NCBI RefSeq assembly: GCF_014750685.1
Contig: NZ_JAAXGE010000001.1
Coordinates: 372,001-436,000, forward strand
Source: Bacteroides sp. GM023
GTDB lineage: Bacteria > Bacteroidota > Bacteroidia > Bacteroidales > Bacteroidaceae
Reading direction: 5' to 3'
DNA: 64,000 nt
The notes under the pieces were generated by a model. The model worked only from the letters and a program-made list of their open reading frames with translations, did no database searches and had not been told where the DNA came from. Positions 53,797 through 62,700 of this stretch are shown in pieces. The first letter of the stretch is position 1, and the number at the start of each line of letters is the position of its first letter. The translations under genes and the position numbers were made by a program.

Positions 53797-55167
53797 ATGA
53801 GTCTTAACATTGCAAAAACTAATAAGAAGCGTGTCGTCATAGTAGGCGGTGGTTTCGGTGGTCTGAAGTTGGCTAACAAGTTGAAAAAGTCAGACTTTCA
53901 AGTCGTCTTGATAGATAAGAACAACTATCATCAGTTTCCCCCTTTGATATATCAGGTGGCTTCGGCGGGTATGGAACCAACTTCCATCTCCTTCCCCTTC
54001 CGCAAGATTTTCCAGCATCGGAAAGATTTCTACTTCCGTATGGCGGAAGTGCGTGCCATTTTCCCGGAAAAGAACATGATACAGACTTCCATTGGAAAAG
54101 CTGAATACGACTATTTGATTTTGGCGGCAGGTACTACCACCAATTTCTTTGGTAATAAGCATATCGAAGAAGAAGCCATGCCGATGAAGAACGTTTCTGA
54201 AGCAATGGGACTGCGAAATGCTCTCTTGGCTAATTTGGAACGTGCGCTCACTTGCTCCACAAAACAGGAACAGCAGGAATTACTGAATATTGTTATCGTC
54301 GGCGGTGGTGCCACCGGAATAGAAGTGGCAGGAATACTTTCTGAAATGAAACGGTTTGTACTGCCGAACGATTATCCTGATATGCCCAGCAGCCTGATGC
54401 ACATCTATTTGATTGAAGCAGGGCCGAGATTGCTAGCCGGAATGTCGGAAGAATCATCGGCACATGCAGAGAAGTTTCTTCGCGAAATGGGCGTGAATGT
54501 ATTCTTGAATAAACGGGTAACTGATTATCGCGACCATAAAGTCATACTCGAAGACGGAACAGAGATTGCTACACGTACCTTTATTTGGGTGAGCGGTGTT
54601 ATCGGAGTAACTATCGGAAATATGGATGCCTCGTTGATAGGTCGCGGCGGACGTATCAAGGTAGACCAGTTCAATCGCGTAGAAGGAATGGAGAATGTAT
54701 TTGCTATCGGCGACCAATGTATTCAGTCGGCCGACGAAAACTATCCGAACGGACATCCCCAATTGGCGCAGGTTGCTATCCAACAAGGCGAACTGTTGGC
54801 AAAGAACCTGATACGACTTCAGAAAGGGAAGGAGATGAAACCTTTCCATTACCGTAATTTGGGTTCGATGGCGACAGTGGGACGTAACCGTGCCGTTGCA
54901 GAATTTAGTAAAGTAAAGATGCAAGGCTGGTTTGCCTGGGTGATGTGGCTGGTAGTCCATCTGCGTTCTATCCTTGGAGTGCGTAATAAGGTAGTCGTTC
55001 TTCTCAACTGGATATGGAATTATTTCACTTACGACCAGTCCATGCGTATGATTGTCTACGCCCGTAAAGCAAAAGAAATCCGTGACCGTGAAACGGTGGA
55101 AGCAACTACCCATTTGGGTAAAGACCTGATTCAAGAGAAGCAGGCTCCTCCACAGGAGACGAAATAA
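53797..55167 (+). CDS. ndh: Type II NADH:quinone oxidoreductase
   Basis: A 456-residue peripheral membrane flavoprotein that passes electrons from NADH to quinone without proton pumping. FAD loop VVIVGGGFGGLKLANKL (about 14-30), NAD loop IVIVGGGATGIEVAGIL (about 167-183), and the quinone-region QLAQVAIQQGELLAKNL. The C-terminal aromatic and basic part (FAWVMWLVVHLRSILGVRNKVVVLLNWIWNYFTYD) is the amphipathic membrane anchor typical of NDH-2. Monocistronic, ended by a hairpin terminator. Confidence 0.88.
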   Translation: MSLNIAKTNKKRVVIVGGGFGGLKLANKLKKSDFQVVLIDKNNYHQFPPLIYQVASAGMEPTSISFPFRKIFQHRKDFYFRMAEVRAIFPEKNMIQTSIGKAEYDYLILAAGTTTNFFGNKHIEEEAMPMKNVSEAMGLRNALLANLERALTCSTKQEQQELLNIVIVGGGATGIEVAGILSEMKRFVLPNDYPDMPSSLMHIYLIEAGPRLLAGMSEESSAHAEKFLREMGVNVFLNKRVTDYRDHKVILEDGTEIATRTFIWVSGVIGVTIGNMDASLIGRGGRIKVDQFNRVEGMENVFAIGDQCIQSADENYPNGHPQLAQVAIQQGELLAKNLIRLQKGKEMKPFHYRNLGSMATVGRNRAVAEFSKVKMQGWFAWVMWLVVHLRSILGVRNKVVVLLNWIWNYFTYDQSMRMIVYARKAKEIRDRETVEATTHLGKDLIQEKQAPPQETK

Positions 55168-55203
55168 TAATGATATTACCATTTTCTGAACGGTAAATTC
55201 GTA

Positions 55204-55236
55204 CAGGGTGTTCGATTTCGGACACCCTTTCTTTTT
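55204..55236 (+). terminator. Intrinsic terminator of the NDH-2 gene
   Basis: AGGGTGT (55205-55211) pairs with ACACCCT (55222-55228), extended inside by C-G pairs, then TTCTTTTT. It lies 37 bp after the stop. Confidence 0.85.
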
Positions 55237-55333
55237 CTCTATTCTCTACTAATCAATGACTTACGGTTTTGGCACGGATTTGGTATATGAGATGCCGGAT
55301 TAATACATGATTAAAAATCGTAAAAGATAAGAT

Positions 55334-56581
55334 ATGGACAGAGAAATTCCCAAAGAGGTGCGTAAGAAAGAACGCAATAAAAAAATAATTCGTTATTCAT
55401 CCATAGGGGTGGCAGGCGTTATTGTGATTAGTGTACTTATATCCGTATTGAGGGCAGGGGTGGAGAAGAAAGACCTCGTCCTTTCCACGGTCGATAAAGG
55501 AGTCATCGAAGTGAGTGTCAGTGCTTCGGGAAAAGTAGTCCCGGCATTTGAAGAAATCATCAATTCCCCTATCAACAGCCGTATTGTCGAAGTTTACAAG
55601 AAAGGCGGCGATAGTGTAGATGTAGGCACACCGATTTTAAAGCTCGACCTGCAAAGCACAGAGACAGAATATAAGAAACTGTTGGATGAAGAACAAATGC
55701 GTCAATATAAACTCGACCAACTTCGTGTCAACAATCAGACCAAACTCTCCGATATGGCAATGCAAATTAAAGTTTCGGCTATGAAGTTGAGCCGGATGAA
55801 AGTGGAACTAAGAAATGAACACTATTTGGATAGCCTGGGAGCCGGGACTACGGATAAGGTACGTCAGGCGGAATTGAGCTATAATGTTGCCCAACTGGAA
55901 TACGAGCAACTTCAACAACAATATAAGAACGAGAAAGAAGTAGCCGCCGCCGAATTGAAAGTGCAGGAACTGGATTTTAATATTTTCCGCAAGAGCCTTT
56001 CCGAAAAGAAACGTACTTTGGATGATGCGCAAATCCGCTCTCCGCGCAAAGCCATCCTTACCTATATTAATAATCAGATTGGCGCTCAGATTTCAGACGG
56101 CGAACAGGTAGCTATTATTTCCGATTTGAGCCACTTTAAAGTTGAAGGCGAGATTGCAGATACATATGGTGACCGAGTAGCTGCCGGTGGAAAAGCGGTA
56201 GTCAAGATAGGAAGCGATAAACTGGAAGGAACAGTCAGCAGTGTGACACCTCTTTCTAAGAATGGGGTTATCTCTTTCACTGTACAGTTGAAAGAGGACA
56301 ATCATCGCCGCTTGCGTTCAGGGTTGAAAACAGATGTTTATGTGATGAATGCCGTAAAGGAAGATGTGATGCGTGTGGCTAACGGCTCTTATTACGTGGG
56401 ACGTGGCGAATATGAACTTTTCATCTGTACCTCGGAGAATGAGATGGTCAAGCGTAAAGTGCAGTTAGGCGATTCCAACTTTGAATATGTAGAAGTGATG
56501 AGCGGTCTGCAACCGGGTGATAAAGTGGTTGTCAACGACATGAGCGCATATAAGAACAAGAATAAATTGAAGATTAAATAA
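55334..56581 (+). CDS. MacA-like periplasmic efflux adaptor (HlyD/RND family)
   Basis: A 415-residue membrane-fusion protein anchored by one N-terminal TM helix (SSIGVAGVIVISVLISVL, about 22-39). Lipoyl-type half-motifs (VSVSASGKVVPAFEEIINSPINSRI and KSLSEKKRTLDDAQIRSPRKAILTYI) flank a long alpha-hairpin (about 100-235), then a beta-barrel domain (EGEIADTYGDRVAAGGKAVVKI). It links the inner-membrane permeases to an outer-membrane TolC. First gene of the efflux cluster; the ATPase follows 17 bp later. Confidence 0.9.
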   Translation: MDREIPKEVRKKERNKKIIRYSSIGVAGVIVISVLISVLRAGVEKKDLVLSTVDKGVIEVSVSASGKVVPAFEEIINSPINSRIVEVYKKGGDSVDVGTPILKLDLQSTETEYKKLLDEEQMRQYKLDQLRVNNQTKLSDMAMQIKVSAMKLSRMKVELRNEHYLDSLGAGTTDKVRQAELSYNVAQLEYEQLQQQYKNEKEVAAAELKVQELDFNIFRKSLSEKKRTLDDAQIRSPRKAILTYINNQIGAQISDGEQVAIISDLSHFKVEGEIADTYGDRVAAGGKAVVKIGSDKLEGTVSSVTPLSKNGVISFTVQLKEDNHRRLRSGLKTDVYVMNAVKEDVMRVANGSYYVGRGEYELFICTSENEMVKRKVQLGDSNFEYVEVMSGLQPGDKVVVNDMSAYKNKNKLKIK

Positions 56582-56598
56582 ATTAAATACTAGAAGTT

Positions 56599-57264
56599 AT
56601 GATAACATTGAACTCTCTTTCCAAGATTTACCGTACGGATGAGATTGAAACGGTGGCATTGGAAAATGTGAATCTGACGGTGGAACGTGGGGAATTCCTA
56701 AGTATAATGGGGCCTTCAGGATGCGGAAAATCCACTCTGCTGAATATTATGGGATTACTTGACGCACCTACCGTGGGAACGGTGGAAATCAACGGAACCC
56801 GTACCGAAGGGATGAAGGACAAGGAACTGGCAGCCTTCCGTAACAAGACGCTTGGTTTCGTATTCCAGTCTTTCCATCTGATTAATTCACTGAGTGTGAT
56901 GGATAATGTGGAACTGCCGTTGCTCTACCGCCGTGTCAGTAACAGTGAACGCAGACGACTGGCACAGGAAGTCCTGGAAAAAGTGGGATTGAGCCATCGT
57001 ATGAATCATTTCCCGACACAGCTTTCCGGCGGTCAGTGCCAGCGTGTAGCTATCGCGCGTGCGATTATCGGTAATCCGGAAATAATCCTTGCCGATGAGC
57101 CGACAGGTAACCTGGACTCCAGGATGGGAGCCGAAGTAATGGAGCTTCTTCATCGTCTGAACAAAGAAGACGGACGTACCATCGTAATGGTAACTCACAA
57201 TGAAGAACAGGCGAAGCAAACCTCACGAACTATCCGTTTCTTCGACGGACGACAAGTACGATAA
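56599..57264 (+). CDS. MacB/LolD-type ABC ATPase
   Basis: A 221-residue ATPase: Walker A GPSGCGKST (about 36-44), Q-loop FQSFHL, signature LSGGQCQRVAIARAI (about 138-152), Walker B ILADEPTGNLD (about 159-169), H-loop MVTHN. It powers the two permeases encoded directly after it. MacB-type ATPases are fused to a permease in E. coli; in Bacteroides they are usually separate, as here. Confidence 0.95.
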   Translation: MITLNSLSKIYRTDEIETVALENVNLTVERGEFLSIMGPSGCGKSTLLNIMGLLDAPTVGTVEINGTRTEGMKDKELAAFRNKTLGFVFQSFHLINSLSVMDNVELPLLYRRVSNSERRRLAQEVLEKVGLSHRMNHFPTQLSGGQCQRVAIARAIIGNPEIILADEPTGNLDSRMGAEVMELLHRLNKEDGRTIVMVTHNEEQAKQTSRTIRFFDGRQVR

Positions 57265-57296
57265 ATTCTTGTGAAATATAATACAACGATATAATA

Positions 57297-58586
57297 ATGA
57301 TAAGACTTTACTTCAAACAAGCATTCAAACTGTTGGGGGAAAATAAGTTACTTTCTTCCATTTCCATCATAGGTACGGCATTGGCTATCGCTATGATTAT
57401 GGTGATTGTAATCACTTTGCGTTCGACGATTGCTCCTTTTGCACCGGAATCTCATCGTGACCGTATACTCATTTTCCGTTATGCCGGACTTCAGAATAAA
57501 TCGAATGCAAACTGGCAGAGCAACGGCCCTGTCGGATATAACACGGCAAAGGCTTGTTTCAAAGAAATGACTGTCCCCGAAGCAGTCAGCATCACCAGTG
57601 CTTTTCAGGAAACGATGCTGGCAGCCAAGCCGGCAGGCGAAATGGAAAGTTGCAGCGTACTGCAAACGGACGATGCCTTTTGGAAAGTATTCGAATTTGA
57701 TTTTGTATCCGGCAAACCGTATGATAACGCCGATTTTGATGCCGGAGCAGCGAAAGCTGTCATATCCGAAGACATGGCGCGGCGGCTGTTTGGGACATCT
57801 GAAGTCGTAGGAAAAACATTCCTTCTGAATCACACGGCCTATCTTATTAGCGGCGTAGTACATCCTGTGTCCAAATTGGCACGATACGCTTATGCGCAAG
57901 TTTGGATTCCTCTAAGTTCGACGGATGCTTTCACGGCAACCTGGGGTGATGAAGGTATCATGGGGATGGTTGCTGTATTCATCCTGGCCAAATCAGAAAA
58001 AGATTTCCCCGCCATTCATAACGAAGCAGACCGCTTGCGGGCTGTGTATATGGCAGGACACCCTAATTTCGATTTGCTCTATCGCGGTCAACCCGATACA
58101 TACTTTGTAGCTGCCCAACGACATTCTGCCAATAACCCTCCGGCAGTGAAACAAGCCGTACGACAATACATCTTGACGTTGCTCGTCCTCCTGATTGTTC
58201 CTGCGGTCAACCTGTCCGGTCTTACTTTGTCACGTATGCGCAAGCGTCTCTCCGAAATAGGAGTGCGGAAAGCCTTTGGTGCTCCAAGAAGAGAATTAAT
58301 GATGCAGGTACTTTCTGAAAATATGCTTTACTCACTTTTCGGTGGTGTTCTCGGATTAATATTAAGTTATATTGCCGCTTTCCTTCTCGGAGGAATGCTA
58401 TTCTCCGTAGATTTCATGTCTAATGGAGTGAGTGATTTACGGACAATGTGCGTCGACCTCTTGTTCGACCCTGTTGTATTCCTGTTGGCATTCCTTGCCT
58501 GCTTCCTGCTCAATCTGTTGAGTGCGGCTATCCCGGCATGGAGAATCACCCGTACCAATATTGTAGATGCCATAAATGAAAGATAA
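57297..58586 (+). CDS. MacB/FtsX-type ABC permease 1
   Basis: A 429-residue permease with the four-TM MacB layout: first TM about 20-42 (SIISIIGTALAIAMIMVIVI region), a large periplasmic domain (about 45-285), then three TM helices (about 289-310, 341-372, 393-415). LSEIGVRKAFGAPRRELMMQVLSENMLYSLFGG is the FtsX coupling-helix block. It likely forms a heterodimer with the following permease. Confidence 0.93.
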   Translation: MIRLYFKQAFKLLGENKLLSSISIIGTALAIAMIMVIVITLRSTIAPFAPESHRDRILIFRYAGLQNKSNANWQSNGPVGYNTAKACFKEMTVPEAVSITSAFQETMLAAKPAGEMESCSVLQTDDAFWKVFEFDFVSGKPYDNADFDAGAAKAVISEDMARRLFGTSEVVGKTFLLNHTAYLISGVVHPVSKLARYAYAQVWIPLSSTDAFTATWGDEGIMGMVAVFILAKSEKDFPAIHNEADRLRAVYMAGHPNFDLLYRGQPDTYFVAAQRHSANNPPAVKQAVRQYILTLLVLLIVPAVNLSGLTLSRMRKRLSEIGVRKAFGAPRRELMMQVLSENMLYSLFGGVLGLILSYIAAFLLGGMLFSVDFMSNGVSDLRTMCVDLLFDPVVFLLAFLACFLLNLLSAAIPAWRITRTNIVDAINER

Positions 58587-58618
58587 CCCGAACAGTCAAC
58601 TTATTAATTCAAAAGAAG

Positions 58619-59872
58619 ATGCAACTATTAAAACAAGTATGGAATGAACGCCGGTCGAACGGATGGTTGTGGGCAGAGTTATTAATTGTTTTTGTGGTCC
58701 TGTGGTTTGTGGTCGACTGGACTTATGTGACGGCACGTACTTATTACGAACCGGTGGGGTTTGACATAACCGATACCTACTACCTGGAACTGAGCCTGAA
58801 AAACAATAAAAGCGACTCATATATTCCGAAAGATAAAAAGAATACGACGCTGGGGCAGGACATTACCGAACTGACAAACCGTCTTCGTCGGTTACCGGAA
58901 GTGGAAGCTGTTTCCGTATCCTCCAATGCACGTCCTTATATCGGAAGCAATTCGGGTATGATGCTACGCATTGACACCATCGTCCGTAATCCGTTGCGGC
59001 GTCCGATGACTCCCGACTTTTTCCAGGTATTCCGTTATCAGAGTGCGGATGGCCGTGGCTACCAGCCGTTGGTACAGGCTTTGAAGAATGGAAATGTGGT
59101 GGTTAGTGAAAATTTATGGCCCGATGATTTTAAGGGTGACCGCACCTTATTGGGCAGGGAAGTGGTAAATGTGGATGATTCTACCGAAGTATTCAAGATA
59201 GGCGGTGTCTCGACCAAGGTACGTTATAACGATTTTTGGCCTAATTATAGTGACCGTTATATAGCTATCGCTTTCCCCGAAAAGGAAATGTCCGGACTGA
59301 ACGGTGAGTTTTATCCTTCAAATATAGAAGTCTGCCTGCGGGTGAAACCGGGAACTGCCAAAGATTTCTCGGAGCATCTGATGAACCTGTCGGCCAGTCA
59401 GTTAAGTGTTGGCAATCTGTTTATTCTGAAAGTACACGACTATGAGAATATACGCAATGACTTCCAGCAGGGAAGTTACAATCAGGTGCAGGTTCGTTTT
59501 TGGATGATGGGTTTTCTGTTGATGAATATCCTGTTAGGTATTGTCGGTACGTTTTGGTTTCGCACGCAACACCGTCGTTCTGAACTGGCGCTTCGGGTTG
59601 CAGTCGGTTCCAGCCGGATGCAACTTTGGAATCGTCTGAATAGTGAAGGATTGATGTTACTCTCGTTGGCTGCTTTGCCAGCCGCTATCATTTGCTATAA
59701 TATAGGGTATCTTGATTTGATGGATGGATATATGGAGTGGGGAATTGTCCGTTTCCTTATAACGTTTGCCATTAGCTACTTCCTTATGGCTTTGATGATA
59801 CTGGCCGGTATTTGGTTCCCTGCACGCCAGGCAATCCGTATTCAGCCGGCAGAAGCATTGCGCGAGGAATAA
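58619..59872 (+). CDS. MacB/FtsX-type ABC permease 2
   Basis: A 417-residue permease, paralogous in layout to the preceding one: TM1 about 18-37 (LWAELLIVFVVLWFVVDW), periplasmic domain, then three TM helices near the C-terminus. RRSELALRVAVGSSRMQLWNRLNSEGLMLLSLAALPAA is the coupling-helix block and ARQAIRIQPAEALREE the typical MacB end. Substrate of the pump is not known (macrolide, peptide, lipoprotein or other). Confidence 0.93.
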   Translation: MQLLKQVWNERRSNGWLWAELLIVFVVLWFVVDWTYVTARTYYEPVGFDITDTYYLELSLKNNKSDSYIPKDKKNTTLGQDITELTNRLRRLPEVEAVSVSSNARPYIGSNSGMMLRIDTIVRNPLRRPMTPDFFQVFRYQSADGRGYQPLVQALKNGNVVVSENLWPDDFKGDRTLLGREVVNVDDSTEVFKIGGVSTKVRYNDFWPNYSDRYIAIAFPEKEMSGLNGEFYPSNIEVCLRVKPGTAKDFSEHLMNLSASQLSVGNLFILKVHDYENIRNDFQQGSYNQVQVRFWMMGFLLMNILLGIVGTFWFRTQHRRSELALRVAVGSSRMQLWNRLNSEGLMLLSLAALPAAIICYNIGYLDLMDGYMEWGIVRFLITFAISYFLMALMILAGIWFPARQAIRIQPAEALREE

Positions 59873-59885
59873 AAATCTAAGGCTA

Positions 59886-59919
59886 TTTGCATTGTTTTCA
59901 ATATAATAACTTATCTTTG
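59886..59919 (+). promoter_or_regulatory. Promoter of the histidine kinase gene
   Basis: TTTG (59886-59889) and TATCTTTG (59912-59919) with 22-bp spacing. The -7 match is exact; spacing is slightly long. The kinase therefore probably has its own promoter, though read-through from the permease gene is possible. Confidence 0.6.
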
Positions 59920-59956
59920 TCCGCATAATACTGAAAACAATGCAGGCCTTTTGCTT

Positions 59957-62569
59957 ATGAATCGACGATATTACTGTTTGTTTGTAGTCCTCTTTTTGGC
60001 TGTCTTTGCTCGGGCGGCAGCTTCGGAAGGTACATTCAATATACTCTTCATCCAGTCTTATACTTCGCAGACTCCTTGGCATAGCGACCTTAATCAAGGT
60101 CTTGTGAAAGGATTCAAGGAGAATGGGGTGAAGGTGAATATTACGACAGAATATCTGGATGCCGATTTTTGGGCATTCAGCTCAGAGAAAGTTATCATGC
60201 GCCGTTTTTGCGAACGTGCCCGTGAGCGGAAGACCGATTTGATTGTAACTGCGAGTGATGAGGCTTTCTACACTCTCTTTGCTTGTGGAGATTCGCTGCC
60301 CTTACAGATTCCCGTTGTCTTTTTCGGTATCAAATACCCCGACGAGAAACTACTCACTACCCATCCCAACGTCTGCGGATTTACAGCCAATCCAGATTTT
60401 GATGTCATCCTGCGTCATGCACAAAAGATATTTCCCCGGAGGAAAGAAGTCATTTGCGTGATAGATAATAGTTTTCTGAGTAATAAAGGTCTTGAAGACT
60501 TTACTGAAGAATGGGAAATCTTTCAAAAAGATAACCCTGATTATGAAATGAAAGTCTATAATACTCAGAATCATACTACCAGTCACATCATTTCGGCAAT
60601 CTGTTATCCGCGCAATAGTTACGGACGTGTCGTTGTCGCTCCTAAATGGTCGCCTTTCCTTTCGTTTGTAGGTAAGAACTCCAAGGCTCCGGTATTTGCC
60701 AGTCAAAATGTAGGATTGACCAACGGTGTCTTTTGTGCCTATGACAGCGATGCCTATGCCGCCGCCATGATGGCAGGTCAAAGAGCCTCGCAGGTGTTGA
60801 AAGGAACATCTCCCCGGGATCTCGGAGTGACAGAAGCCGATCAAGGATTTATATACGACTACAAACAACTGGAATATTTCCATGTCGATCCTGATAAAGC
60901 GCTTGCTGCCGGAGGAACGATTGTTAACGAACCCTATTGGGAGAAATATAAATTTCTTTTCATACTTCTTTATCCGTCTATCCTTGCTTTGTTGATAGCA
61001 TCTATCGTATGGCTGATGCGTGCCAACCGCCGTGAGTCCAAACGACGGATGCAAGCTCAAACCCGCCTGTTGGTACAAAACAAACTGGTAGAGCAGCGCA
61101 ATGAATTCGATAATGTCTTTCATTCCATCCGTGATGGCGTGATCACCTATGATACGGATCTGCATATCCATTTCACAAACCGTTCCCTGTTGAAAATGCT
61201 CCATCTACCCAGCGAATCGGGAGGACGTTTTTATGAAGGAATGATGGCAGGCAGTATTTTCACTATCTATAATGAAGGTAAGGACATTCTCCATACTATG
61301 CTGAAGCGGGTAGCCCGTACGGGAGAAAGCATACAAATACCCCAAGGTTCCTTCATGAAAGAAGTACACAGCGATAATTATTTCCCGGTTTCCGGGGAAA
61401 TCGTTCCGATTCATTCAAAAGGAGGAATTACGGGTATGGCTCTTTCTGCACGCAACATCTCGGACGAAGAAATGCAGAAACGTTTCTTTGACATGGCATT
61501 GGACGAAAGTTCCATCTATCCCTGGCAGTTTGATATGAAAGCCAACTGCTTTGTTTTCCCGCAAGGTTTCCTTGTGCGGATGGGATATGACGAATCGGTT
61601 ACTACCATCTCCCGTGAAGAGATGGATCGTACCATCCATCCTGACGATTTGAAAGAAATACGCCCGCTCTTTAATAAAGCATTGACAGGAGAAAATCAAA
61701 GTCCCCGCCTGAATTTCCGTCAGCGTAATGCTAACGGCGAATACGAGTGGTGGGAATATCGTTCTTCCGCTATCAGCGGTTTGACACAAGATTCACTGTA
61801 TGGTATATTAGGCGTGTGTCAAAGCATCCAGCGATATAAGACTGCCGAACAGGAAATGAGAGAAGCGCGTGATAAAGCTCTCCAGGCAGACAAACTGAAA
61901 TCTGCCTTCCTTGCCAATATGAGCCACGAAATCCGTACTCCATTGAATGCTATCGTAGGATTCTCCGATTTGTTGAGTGACACAAGCGGATTCACGGAAG
62001 AAGAAGTCGTCCAGTTTATCGCGACTATTAATAAGAATTGCAGTCTGCTGCTGGCGTTGATTAACGACATTCTTGACCTGTCACGTATCGAATCGGGCAC
62101 CATGGAATTCGCGTTTGCGGAACACAACCTGCCTTTACTGCTGAAGACCGTTCACGATTCACAACGACTGAATATGCCTTCGGGAGTAGAACTGGTGGTA
62201 CGTATGCCTGAAGGTGATAAGAAATATCTGCGGACAGACAATGTCCGCTTGCAACAGGTAGTAAACAACCTGATTAATAATGCTGCTAAATTTACGAGCA
62301 GCGGATTCATTACCTTCGGCTATGAAGAAGATGAAGCACCCGGATACACCCGTATCTTTGTGGAAGATACCGGAGTCGGCATCTCGGAAGAAGGCATCCG
62401 CCATATCTTCGAACGGTTCTATAAAGTCGATAACTTTACTCAAGGGGCAGGACTGGGATTGAGCATCTGTCAGACTATTATCGAACGTTTGAGAGGAAGC
62501 ATCTCCGTGACTTCCGAAGTGGGCAAAGGCACTCGTTTCACCGTGCGCCTTCCTAATTACTGCGAATAG
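59957..62569 (+). CDS. Sensor histidine kinase with ABC-substrate-binding-like sensor
   Basis: Start at ATG 59957 (MNRRYYCLF), 870 residues; a TTG two codons earlier is possible. Order: signal peptide (about 1-23), periplasmic binding-protein-like domain (about 26-325: FNILFIQSYTSQTPWHSDLNQGLVKGF, VVFFGIKYPDEKLL), TM helix (FLFILLYPSILALLIASIVWLM, about 331-352), PAS regions (about 385-500 and 510-625), HisKA with phospho-His in MSHEIRTPLNAIVGFSDLL (about 655), HATPase_c with N box NNLINNAAKFT, DTGVGI and GAGLGLSICQTI. There is no receiver domain, so the partner regulator lies elsewhere. Genomic position beside the efflux genes suggests that it may control them. Confidence 0.9.
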   Translation: MNRRYYCLFVVLFLAVFARAAASEGTFNILFIQSYTSQTPWHSDLNQGLVKGFKENGVKVNITTEYLDADFWAFSSEKVIMRRFCERARERKTDLIVTASDEAFYTLFACGDSLPLQIPVVFFGIKYPDEKLLTTHPNVCGFTANPDFDVILRHAQKIFPRRKEVICVIDNSFLSNKGLEDFTEEWEIFQKDNPDYEMKVYNTQNHTTSHIISAICYPRNSYGRVVVAPKWSPFLSFVGKNSKAPVFASQNVGLTNGVFCAYDSDAYAAAMMAGQRASQVLKGTSPRDLGVTEADQGFIYDYKQLEYFHVDPDKALAAGGTIVNEPYWEKYKFLFILLYPSILALLIASIVWLMRANRRESKRRMQAQTRLLVQNKLVEQRNEFDNVFHSIRDGVITYDTDLHIHFTNRSLLKMLHLPSESGGRFYEGMMAGSIFTIYNEGKDILHTMLKRVARTGESIQIPQGSFMKEVHSDNYFPVSGEIVPIHSKGGITGMALSARNISDEEMQKRFFDMALDESSIYPWQFDMKANCFVFPQGFLVRMGYDESVTTISREEMDRTIHPDDLKEIRPLFNKALTGENQSPRLNFRQRNANGEYEWWEYRSSAISGLTQDSLYGILGVCQSIQRYKTAEQEMREARDKALQADKLKSAFLANMSHEIRTPLNAIVGFSDLLSDTSGFTEEEVVQFIATINKNCSLLLALINDILDLSRIESGTMEFAFAEHNLPLLLKTVHDSQRLNMPSGVELVVRMPEGDKKYLRTDNVRLQQVVNNLINNAAKFTSSGFITFGYEEDEAPGYTRIFVEDTGVGISEEGIRHIFERFYKVDNFTQGAGLGLSICQTIIERLRGSISVTSEVGKGTRFTVRLPNYCE

Positions 62570-62589
62570 AAGCGAACGTTCGCTTTTGC
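62570..62589 (+). terminator. Palindromic terminator-like site after the kinase gene
   Basis: AGCGAACGTTCGCT (62571-62584) is a perfect palindrome that can form a short hairpin followed by TTTTG. It lies right after the kinase stop. Confidence 0.5.
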
Positions 62590-62700
62590 GTATAGTGTCC
62601 GAAAATGAACACCCGCCTTATTCTATAACCGATTGATAATAAATACTTTATTCTTTTGGCACATCGTTTGATTCTCCTTAGGTGGAAAATACTGTGCATA